From JBEKCP01 sp050014815 (lineage in GTDB: Bacteria; Planctomycetota; Planctomycetia; Pirellulales; Thermoguttaceae): a DNA stretch of 6,165 nucleotides. The position numbers were made by a program, and so were the translations under genes. How positions within the stretch are numbered: the stretch's first letter is position 1; every line of letters begins with the position of its first letter. The stretch covers positions 1 through 6,165 of the forward strand of contig JBEKCP010000380.1 of NCBI GenBank assembly GCA_050014815.1, in the 5' to 3' direction. Positions 1-5,197 of this stretch are shown piece after piece. The notes under the pieces are model-generated. The model ran no database searches and had not been told where the DNA came from. It was given only the letters and a program-made list of their open reading frames with translations.

Positions 1-2
1 GT

Positions 3-69
3 AGGGTTCTCCTGCTTGTTCTTGGTGAGTGAAAAGCCACTACACCGTGTATAACACCAGGAGAACCCT
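3..69. repeat. 12-bp inverted repeat with nested stem
   Basis: AGGGTTCTCCTG at 3-14 is perfectly complementary to CAGGAGAACCCT at 58-69. Inside it, GGTGAGTG (24-31) pairs with CACT-A-CACC (38-46) with one bulged A, and GTGT/ACAC (47-50/54-57) can form a third small hairpin. Together they could fold into a three-way-junction-like structure. No T-run follows the outer stem, so it is not a simple terminator. It may be the 3' untranslated part of the upstream gene, a small palindromic element, or chance. No function is recognised. Confidence 0.5.
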
Positions 70-83
70 CTTTCACGGAATCA

Positions 84-113
84 ATCAGTATCAGTATCAG
101 TATCAGTATCAGT
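84..113. repeat. Hexanucleotide tandem repeat, (ATCAGT)x5
   Basis: Five exact consecutive copies of ATCAGT fill 84-113. The tract is noncoding, AT-richer than its surroundings, and sits directly before the terminator at 121-140. Perfect short tandem repeats of this kind can change copy number by slippage. No binding protein or function can be named. Confidence 0.9.
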
Positions 114-120
114 CGGACAA

Positions 121-140
121 GCCCCAATCGGGGCATTTTT
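121..140 (+). terminator. Rho-independent terminator of an upstream gene
   Basis: GCCCC (121-125) and GGGGC (130-134) form a 5-bp all-GC stem around the loop AATC, followed by A and five T (136-140). This is a compact intrinsic terminator reading rightwards. It most likely ends a gene lying to the left of the window and separates it from the synthetase operon starting at 233. The other strand lacks a comparable T-run. Confidence 0.75.
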
Positions 141-185
141 CGGCTCCCGGCCATGCCGACCAACCTCCCGTCGGCGCCCTACGGA

Positions 186-214
186 TGTTTCCGCAACAAA
201 GACTGATCTAGAAT
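186..214 (+). promoter_or_regulatory. Possible sigma70-like promoter for the synthetase operon
   Basis: TAGAAT at 209-214 is a fair -10 hexamer, placed just after the upstream terminator and before the ribosome binding site. With a 17-nt spacer, the -35 position (186-191) reads TGTTTC, which is a poor match. The location is right but the sequence support is weak. Confidence 0.2.
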
Positions 215-221
215 GGATGCC

Positions 222-227
222 AGGGGG
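222..227 (+). promoter_or_regulatory. Shine-Dalgarno for the cyanophycin-synthetase-like gene
   Basis: AGGGGG lies 5 nt before the ATG at 233. It supports that start over the out-of-frame ATG at 217. The protein then opens with the family's N-terminal signature within ten residues, which agrees with this choice. Confidence 0.65.
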
Positions 228-232
228 CTCTT

Positions 233-2359
233 ATGAACTTTCGCCAAGTGCGGTGCCTGCGGGGTCCGAACGTCTGGGCGGCCTGTTCGGTCATCGAAGG
301 GGCGTTGGACTTCGGCAACGGATCCTCGTGGTCTCCGCAACAGGTGTGGCAGACGACGGACCGCGTCGCCGCAAGTCTTCTCGACACGAAGCTGCCGGGC
401 GCGGAAGAAGGCGACGCCCCGCTCCTGCGATTGGCGCGCGTGTTCGGACTTGCGGCGATCCGGCTTCAGGTCCTGGCGGAGAACTCCGTGTCCTTTGCCG
501 CGGTGGGGCCGAGCGGCCGGCCCGGTGTTTTTCCGGTAGCCATCGAATTCGCGGAGGACCCGGTCGGCCTCGCGGCGGTGGAAACCGCCTTGCGGCTTTT
601 TCTCGCGGCCAGGGACGGCGGGGCTTTTCGTCTGGAAGAGGATATCCGTCGTCTGCGCGATCTGGCGTACGAGCAGCTCCTGCCCGCCAGTACCGCGGTG
701 ATCTACGATGCGGCCCGTGCCCGAGGCATCCCGGCGGCGCGGCTGAGCCCCGACTATGGGCGTTATCTGCGATTGGGGCAGGGGGCGAAACAACATCGTT
801 GCCTGGCCGCTGAACCGGACGATGTCAGCGCCGTGGCGCGGATGGCCTCCACGGACAAACATCTGGCCAAAGAGCTGTTGCAAGCCGCGGGCGTTCCGGT
901 TCCCCGCGGCCGACTGGTTTCGACGGTTGAGGAGGCCTGGGCCGCCGCTTGCGAACTGGGGCCGCCGGTGGCCGTCAAACCTCAGGACGCGGACCTTGCC
1001 ACCGGCGTCTCCCTGGATTTGCACACCCGAGAACAGGTGGACGCCGCGTTCGAAGACGCGCGTCGGCACAGTTCCGGGGTCCTGGTGGAGCGTTTCGCGC
1101 CGGGCATGGAGCATCGCGTGCTGGTGGTGGCGGACCGGGTGGTCGCGGTGACGCGGATCGAGCCGCCGCAGGTCGTCGGGGACGGCCGTTCCACCGTGGC
1201 GGAACTGGTGGCGGAGGTCAATCGGGATCCGCGCCGCGGGGGCGCGGGCAGCGGCGCCCCGCTGAGCCAACTGAGGCTCGACGAAACGGCCGTGGCGGCC
1301 TTGGCCGCCCAGGGGTACACGCCGGCCTCGGTTCCCCCGGCAGGAAAACGCGTCTTGGTGCGACGCAATCCCCCCTACTTCAAGAACGGCGGCAACTTGA
1401 TCGACCTGACCGACCGCATCCACCCCGGCAACGTTGGGCACGCCGTGGCTGCCGCCCAGGCCTTGCAGCTTCGCGTCGCCGGCCTCGACGTGGTGGCCCT
1501 GGACATCGCCCGGCCGCTGGAGGAACAGGGCGGGGTGGTCGTGGAAATCAACGTCAGCCCGGGGCTGTGGCTGCACATGGCCCCCTGGGCCGATTGCCCG
1601 CGTCCCGTCGGCGAGGAGATCGTGGCGTCGATGTTTCCGCCGGGCAGCGACGGCCGTATTCCCGTTGCGGCGATCGTCGGCGATTCCAGCGGCGCGGCGA
1701 TGAGGCATCTGACGGCGCTGCTGGGTTCTGCGGGTTGCCGCGTGGGGAGCGCCAGCGCCACCGAGATCATCGTGGGCCGGCGGCATTGGAGCCCGCCGGC
1801 CGGCACTCCGCAGCAGCGTGCCGGCATCGTGCTGCAAAACCCCGTCGTCGACGCGGCCCTCTTGGCAACCAGCCCCGGCGAACTCGTCCGCGCCGGTTTC
1901 GGCAACGACCGCTGCAATGTGGCCCTCGTCCTGGACCCCCAGGCGACCGGCGACGCCTCCGGCGCGGACGCGGAAGGCGTGGAAATCGGCGTGGAAACAG
2001 GCGAGTTCGTACATGCCTTGCGCCACGCGCTGGCCCCGGACGGCGTCTTCGTGTTGGCGGCCGATGGGAAAGCGGCCGGGATCGAAACGCACCTGCCGGC
2101 GGCGCGGATCCTCCTCGTCGCCGGCCGGCCGGATCATCCCCGCGTGCGCAATCATCTCGCCGCGGGGGGGCGGGCCCTTGTGGTGCAAGGGGATGCCATT
2201 GCCTGGACGCATGGATCGGACGCGCCGGTGTTGCTCGGAAAACGTCCCCGGGGCATGACGGGCCGGGAGGGGCCCGCGCTGCTGGCCGCGCTGGCCGCCG
2301 CTTCGGCCCTGGGACACAGTGCCGAAACGCTGAAAGCCTATCTCGGCTGCCTACCATGA
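233..2359 (+). CDS. Cyanophycin-synthetase-like ATP-grasp protein with degenerate Mur-ligase domain
   Basis: Predicted 708-aa cytoplasmic ATP-dependent amino-acid ligase related to cyanophycin synthetase (CphA), which polymerises Asp and Arg. The N-domain signature LRGPNVW is at residues 9-15. The ATP-grasp region spans roughly 205-470: VAVKP (246-250), a VVGDGRSTVAEL segment (314-325), NGGNLIDLTD (385-394), then D424 and the metal-site pair E438/N440 in VVVEIN, followed by PGLWLHM (443-449). From about 477 a Mur-ligase-like part begins, but the family P-loop GTNGKTT is replaced by GDSSGAAM (483-490), so the nucleotide-binding lysine is gone. The later motif NPVVDAALLATSPGELVRAGFGNDRC (from 536) keeps the family pattern. 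CphA1 is usually about 870-900 aa; the shortened, inactive C-terminus resembles CphA2, which joins beta-Asp-Arg dipeptides with one active site. The glycine loop usually reading DGNHGRGV is DADLATGV here, so the substrate could differ. Family is confident; exact product is not. The stop overlaps the next gene's start. Confidence 0.85.
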   Translation: MNFRQVRCLRGPNVWAACSVIEGALDFGNGSSWSPQQVWQTTDRVAASLLDTKLPGAEEGDAPLLRLARVFGLAAIRLQVLAENSVSFAAVGPSGRPGVFPVAIEFAEDPVGLAAVETALRLFLAARDGGAFRLEEDIRRLRDLAYEQLLPASTAVIYDAARARGIPAARLSPDYGRYLRLGQGAKQHRCLAAEPDDVSAVARMASTDKHLAKELLQAAGVPVPRGRLVSTVEEAWAAACELGPPVAVKPQDADLATGVSLDLHTREQVDAAFEDARRHSSGVLVERFAPGMEHRVLVVADRVVAVTRIEPPQVVGDGRSTVAELVAEVNRDPRRGGAGSGAPLSQLRLDETAVAALAAQGYTPASVPPAGKRVLVRRNPPYFKNGGNLIDLTDRIHPGNVGHAVAAAQALQLRVAGLDVVALDIARPLEEQGGVVVEINVSPGLWLHMAPWADCPRPVGEEIVASMFPPGSDGRIPVAAIVGDSSGAAMRHLTALLGSAGCRVGSASATEIIVGRRHWSPPAGTPQQRAGIVLQNPVVDAALLATSPGELVRAGFGNDRCNVALVLDPQATGDASGADAEGVEIGVETGEFVHALRHALAPDGVFVLAADGKAAGIETHLPAARILLVAGRPDHPRVRNHLAAGGRALVVQGDAIAWTHGSDAPVLLGKRPRGMTGREGPALLAALAAASALGHSAETLKAYLGCLP

Positions 2360-3597
2360 TGCCTTCGCAAGGAGGGGCCCGGCGCCGCGGCGCCTCGGAC
2401 AACAAGGCGACGGGAAAGACCGCTTCCACGGAACGCGCACGCCGGCCGCGCATCGTGTGCATCGATGCGGTCCGCGGCTTGGTCATGGTCCTGATGGCAT
2501 TGGACCATGTCCGCCTCTTCTTCCATGCAGGCTCGCTTCTGGACTCGCCCACCAACCTGGATCGAACCACGACTGCGGTCTTCCTGACCCGCTGGGTGAC
2601 TCATCTGTGCGCCCCGACTTTCATCTTCCTGGCTGGGATGGGGGCGTTTCTGCGATCCCAAGGCAGCCCCTCGCGGGCCGCGGCCGCGCGATTCCTCTGC
2701 CTGCGGGGCCTATGGTTGATCCTCCTGGAGCTGACCGCGGTCCACTTCCTCTGGCACTTCAACTTCAGCTACCGCGAGGTCGACGGCGGCGTCCTCTGGG
2801 CGATCGGCTGGTCCATGATCGCCCTGGGCGGGCTCCTCTTCCTGCCCCGCCGCGTCGTCGGACCGCTCGCCGTGACCCTCATCGCAGCGCAGCATCTCTG
2901 GCAGTCGACGGAATCCAATGCCTGGGGAGCGTGGTCTTGGTTGTGGGCCATCCTGTACTCGTGCGACACGTTGGGGCCTTGGCGCGGCATCCAGTTCGAT
3001 CCCGTGTATCCCCTGATTCCCTGGGTCGGCGTGCTGGCGGCGGGCTGGGTCTGCGGCCCCTGGATGCTGCTGGCCCGCGAAACTCGACGCCGCCGGCTCC
3101 TTCTCGCCGGCTCGATCCTGCTCGTGGCATTCGTCTTCCTGCGATTGCTGAACGTCTACGGCGACCCGCAGCCGTGGTCGGTCCGGGATGGGCACTGGTC
3201 TACGGTTCTATCTTTCGTGCATTGCACGAAGTATCCGCCCTCGCTGGCGTTTCTGCTGATGACCCTGGGGCCGTGCTTGCTCCTGCTAGCGTGGCTCGAC
3301 AGGCCGTCCGGCATGGTCTCGGGCAAGCTGTCGATCTTCGGTCGAGCGCCGCTCTTCTTCTACCTTCTGCACCTTTTCGTCATTCATGCCCTGGCCGTGG
3401 TGTTCTCCCTGGCCCGATACGGTCGAGCGTCCTGGCTTTTCGAGTATCCGTCTTGGAACAAAGACTACGCCGACGTCTATCCGGAAGGCTATGGCTACTC
3501 GTTGCTCGTGGTCTACCTGGTTTGGGTACTGGTTTTGGCAATCCTCTATCCTTGCTGCCGATGGTATTGCGCGAAGCGCAAGCGAGGGACGCCTTGA
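2356..3597 (+). CDS. DUF1624 / heparan-alpha-glucosaminide N-acetyltransferase-like membrane protein
   Basis: Predicted 413-aa integral membrane protein of the DUF1624 (HGSNAT-like acyltransferase) family. Characterised relatives move acyl groups across the membrane onto sugars; the substrate here is unknown. A basic, low-complexity cytoplasmic N-tail (residues 1-32) is followed by the family opening IDAVRGLVMVLMALDHVRLFF (from 36), then TRWVTHLCAPTFIFLAG (from 78). About ten hydrophobic segments are visible, near 38-56, 74-97, 114-134, 146-163, 166-180, 218-238, 247-265, 292-312, 326-350 and 380-400. The C-terminus is basic. The start is taken as the ATG at 2356 because it forms a 4-bp ATGA overlap with the upstream stop; a second ATG follows at once at 2359. 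There is no clear Shine-Dalgarno, which fits translation by coupling. The reading frame stays open far upstream, but that part is a shadow of the synthetase gene. Confidence 0.85.
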   Translation: MMPSQGGARRRGASDNKATGKTASTERARRPRIVCIDAVRGLVMVLMALDHVRLFFHAGSLLDSPTNLDRTTTAVFLTRWVTHLCAPTFIFLAGMGAFLRSQGSPSRAAAARFLCLRGLWLILLELTAVHFLWHFNFSYREVDGGVLWAIGWSMIALGGLLFLPRRVVGPLAVTLIAAQHLWQSTESNAWGAWSWLWAILYSCDTLGPWRGIQFDPVYPLIPWVGVLAAGWVCGPWMLLARETRRRRLLLAGSILLVAFVFLRLLNVYGDPQPWSVRDGHWSTVLSFVHCTKYPPSLAFLLMTLGPCLLLLAWLDRPSGMVSGKLSIFGRAPLFFYLLHLFVIHALAVVFSLARYGRASWLFEYPSWNKDYADVYPEGYGYSLLVVYLVWVLVLAILYPCCRWYCAKRKRGTP

Positions 3598-3695
3598 CCC
3601 TTTCTTCTCCGGCTCAGCGGGATTTCGGGACGAGCCGATGTCTTCGGCATCAACTACAAGATCGAGTGGTACCAGAAGGCGCGGGGTAAAGTGCT

Positions 3696-3723
3696 CGGGA
3701 AAACGGGGTCACGGGAAAACGGG
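3696..3723. repeat. Direct repeat of CGGGAAAACGGG
   Basis: CGGGAAAACGGG occurs at 3696-3707 and again, exactly, at 3712-3723, with a 16-bp period. It abuts the D6-like hairpin of the adjacent intron remnant, and could be part of the intron target or a dispersed intergenic repeat. The AAACGGGGTCA-type core recalls short repeats often seen near REP-associated transposases; that link is from memory and not demonstrated here. Confidence 0.6.
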
Positions 3724-3727
3724 CCGG

Positions 3728-3802
3728 GTGGCCCCGGGTGATTGCTCACCCGGGGCTCCCACAGACCCATCATACGTGCAGAATTACCGCATACGGTTCC
3801 TC
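3728..3802 (-). mobile_element. Group II intron 3' end (D5/D6-like), probably decayed
   Basis: Read on the - strand, 3802 to 3764 matches the general pattern of group II intron domain V: TTGAGGAACCGTATGCGG, a short UAAU-type loop, then TGCACGTATG and GGGTCTGTGGGAG. Domain VI follows as a perfect 11-bp stem (3731-3741 with 3746-3756) closed by a GCAA tetraloop, with an unpaired A on its 3' side at 3729 that could be the branch point. The second arm of D5 (ATGATGGGTC) pairs poorly with the first (GGAACCGTAT), which suggests mutation or degeneration. No reverse transcriptase/maturase is present in the window, so this is either a remnant or an ORF-less fragment. Exact boundaries cannot be set. 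Confidence 0.55.
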
Positions 3803-4010
3803 AAGTAACTCCTTCGCTTCGCACACGGCACACGGAATGGATGGCTACCCGTCACCGCGCAAGGCTCGCTTCCAGGTGCTGGTCAGGCTCTCCTGGGCGG
3901 GCTTTTACCCGCAGGGCTCCGCTGAGAGGTTTTCAACTCACTTCATGCTTGCTGTCCTCCTCTCCCAAGCTTCTTGGCACAATCCCCGGAATTGTTCATG
4001 GGAGAAGAAG

Positions 4011-4102
4011 AAAAGGTGACAGCCACCAAATCTAGGTAATATGGACAACTTCAGCGGCACAGAATACCCTGTCTTCTCCATATTTGGTGGCTGTCACCTT
4101 TT
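4011..4102. mobile_element. 92-bp palindromic element with perfect 21-bp terminal inverted repeats
   Basis: The arms at 4011-4031 (starting AAAAGGTGACAGCC) and 4082-4102 (ending GGCTGTCACCTTTT) are perfect reverse complements over 21 bp and enclose 50 bp with no coding capacity. Each arm also contains its own small imperfect palindrome, GGTG-N5-CACC. The layout fits a small non-autonomous element such as a MITE, or a REP/BIME-type unit mobilised by a REP-associated tyrosine transposase; no transposase is present here. Because both strands end in T-rich sequence after a strong stem, it could also terminate transcription in both directions between the two operons. Confidence 0.7.
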
Positions 4103-4120
4103 CAGGCTCCTTTTCAGGCT
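4099..4120. repeat. Direct repeat TTTTCAGGCT, two copies
   Basis: TTTTCAGGCT occurs at 4099-4108 and 4111-4120 with a 12-bp period. The first copy overlaps the right end of the 21-bp inverted-repeat element, so it may be a trace of insertion or of slippage at the element's edge. Confidence 0.5.
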
Positions 4121-4127
4121 TCATTGA

Positions 4128-4198
4128 GCCGGGCGCGTTCTATATGAGCGCAGGAAAGGGCCGCCACAAGAATCTGTCAGGAACACTCCGCGCCCGGC
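4128..4198. repeat. Inverted repeat GCCGGGCGCG with 51-nt spacer
   Basis: GCCGGGCGCG at 4128-4137 is complementary to CGCGCCCGGC at 4189-4198, and TTC/GAA just inside (4138-4140/4181-4183) can extend the stem past a bulge. It is similar in scale to the neighbouring 92-bp element but unrelated in sequence. In GC-rich DNA a 10-bp match could arise by chance. Confidence 0.4.
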
Positions 4199-4220
4199 GT
4201 GCCGCCGCGCAGTGCTCATG

Positions 4221-4319
4221 GTAGGTCCCGCTTGCCGAGCGGGACCCGGTTCTGCAAAGTCCCGCCCGGCAGGCGGGACCTACAGTTTCGCAAAGTCCCG
4301 CCCGGCAGGCGGGACCTAC
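4221..4319. repeat. Cluster of three GTCCCGC hairpins (REP/BIME-like)
   Basis: Hairpin 1 pairs GGTCCCGCT (4224-4232) with AGCGGGACC (4238-4246). Hairpins 2 and 3 pair GTCCCGCC with GGCGGGAC (4259-4266/4272-4279 and 4295-4302/4308-4315), both with the loop CGGCA. The 30-bp stretches 4254-4283 and 4290-4319 are identical, with a 36-bp period. GTAGGTCCCGC at the left end is the reverse complement of GCGGGACCTAC, which ends hairpins 2 and 3, so the units lie in opposite orientations as in bacterial interspersed mosaic elements. It lies upstream of rpe and has no T-run. Confidence 0.85.
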
Positions 4320-4369
4320 GGGCGAATCGCCGCCCTGGCGGGTTAGATCAAGAGTTGCCTTTCCATGGC

Positions 4370-4398
4370 GTTAAGTTGCTGCTGGATATAGACTTAAC
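4370..4398. promoter_or_regulatory. Stem-loop GTTAAGT/ACTTAAC in the rpe upstream region
   Basis: GTTAAGT (4370-4376) pairs with ACTTAAC (4392-4398) around a 15-nt loop, extendable by one G-T pair. It lies about 90 bp before the rpe start and is AT-richer than its surroundings. It could be an operator or leader hairpin, or chance; no known regulator site or riboswitch is recognised. Confidence 0.25.
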
Positions 4399-4487
4399 TC
4401 CATCCCCAAAAGAGGAGGAGGCGCGCCGGGCAAGGCTGGGTAGAATCTAGTATTACATTGAATTGAATTGGCTTGGGCTTGGGTTGT

Positions 4488-5195
4488 ATGTCCGCTGAGG
4501 AAATCATCTCAGAGCTGCGCGCCGCCGCCCCGGTGGTGGCGCCCTCGCTGTTGGCCAGCGACTTCGCCAATCTCCAGCAGGAAATCCGCCGGCTCGAGGA
4601 GGCCGGGGCTCGCCTGCTGCACCTGGACATTATGGACGGCCATTTTGTCCCCAACCTCAGCTTTGGCCTGCCCGTGGTCGAGGCCATCCGCCGCGTGACC
4701 TTGCTCCCGTTGGACGTACACCTGATGATCTCGGAACCCGCCCGATACGTGGAGCGGTTCCGCGCGGCGGGCGCCGACCTGATCACGATACACGTCGAGG
4801 CGGTGGGGGACCCACGGCCGCTGTTGAACGAGATCCGGCGTCTCGGGGCAGTCGCCGGGCTGACGCTCAACCCGCCGACGCCGCTGGAGGCCGTCGAGCC
4901 GTACCTCGACGATTGCGAGTTGCTGCTGGTGATGAGCGTGCAGGCGGGCTTTGGCGGGCAGGAGTTCGAGCCCGCCGCGCTGGAGAGGCTGCGGCGGGTC
5001 CGGGCGCGGGGTCGCCCCGAGCTGCTCCTCTCCGTCGATGGCGGACTGAACTCCGAGACGATAGGCCCTGCGGCCGAGGCCGGCGCCGACGTGTTCGTAA
5101 CCGGTTCAGCTTTGTTTACCCAAGACGATTACCGCCGGGCGATGATCGAGTTCACCGCCCAAGCGCGGTCAATGAGTAGAGGAGTACACGTTTAG
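4488..5195 (+). CDS. rpe: Ribulose-phosphate 3-epimerase
   Basis: Interconverts D-ribulose 5-phosphate and D-xylulose 5-phosphate in the cytoplasmic pentose phosphate pathway. The 235-aa TIM-barrel protein has typical length and all family motifs: APSLLASDFANL (18-29), HLDIMDGHFVPN (45-56), LDVHLM (75-80), SVQAGFGGQ (150-158), SVDGG (182-186) and the phosphate-binding VTGSALF (204-210). The expected metal and catalytic residues are present: H45, D47, H78 and D184. The ATG at 4488 is preferred; an in-frame TTG at 4473 would add only five residues. Neither has a clear Shine-Dalgarno; the leader instead holds short repeats (ATTGA-type at 4457-4470, TTGGGC/TTGGGT at 4474-4485). The next gene begins 2 nt after the stop, so this heads a tight cluster running into accD. 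Confidence 0.95.
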   Translation: MSAEEIISELRAAAPVVAPSLLASDFANLQQEIRRLEEAGARLLHLDIMDGHFVPNLSFGLPVVEAIRRVTLLPLDVHLMISEPARYVERFRAAGADLITIHVEAVGDPRPLLNEIRRLGAVAGLTLNPPTPLEAVEPYLDDCELLLVMSVQAGFGGQEFEPAALERLRRVRARGRPELLLSVDGGLNSETIGPAAEAGADVFVTGSALFTQDDYRRAMIEFTAQARSMSRGVHV

Positions 5196-5197
5196 CC

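Larger units (their letters stand above)
3598..4472. other. Gene-free intergenic mosaic of repeats and mobile-element remnants
   Basis: About 875 bp between the two operons carries no convincing protein gene. Short open frames here (for example 3742-4035 and 4199-4450) run through palindromes and repeats and have no recognisable domain. The stretch holds, in order, a short orphan frame, a direct repeat, a group II intron 3' end on the - strand, a 92-bp inverted-repeat element, further inverted repeats, a hairpin cluster and the rpe leader; these are listed separately. From 3803 to 4010 lies sequence that may be further intron RNA, but no intron 5' end (GTGYG) or reverse-transcriptase motif was found on the - strand. 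Confidence 0.7.

Noticed and set aside
29..211. A 60-codon frame at the left edge
   Set aside because: It consists largely of translation of the ATCAGT repeat (YQYQYQ) and crosses the terminator at 121-140.
179..2317. A 712-codon open frame on the minus strand, antisense to the synthetase gene
   Set aside because: It mirrors the synthetase in GC-rich DNA, has no recognisable domain and is rich in Arg/Gly/His/Pro. The + strand protein has clear family motifs over the same span.
949..2355. Upstream extension of the DUF1624 frame within the synthetase gene
   Set aside because: The extra 469 codons are Arg/Gly/Pro-rich out-of-frame translation of the synthetase. The real start is the ATG at 2356, just before the family motif.
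2457..3689. A 410-codon + strand frame overlapping the DUF1624 gene
   Set aside because: Low-complexity Arg/Pro/Leu translation without membrane pattern or motifs; a shadow of the DUF1624 gene.
3731..3756. Terminator of the synthetase-DUF1624 operon
   Set aside because: The 11-bp stem is strong, but no T-run follows it on either strand, and its GCAA-capped shape next to a D5-like segment fits a group II intron D6 better.
3738..4035. Two overlapping + strand frames of 93 and 97 codons in the intergenic region
   Set aside because: They run through the D5/D6-like structure and into the 21-bp inverted repeat, in two frames at once, with no ribosome binding site or domain. Likely noncoding intron RNA read on the wrong strand.
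4221..4319. CRISPR array
   Set aside because: Only two exact 30-bp copies separated by 6 bp, each a strong palindrome, with no spacer-length unique sequence and no cas genes.
4199..4450. An 83-codon frame across the hairpin array
   Set aside because: It starts at GTG, and its KVPPGRRDL repeats come directly from the GTCCCGCC hairpin units. A repeat-derived frame.
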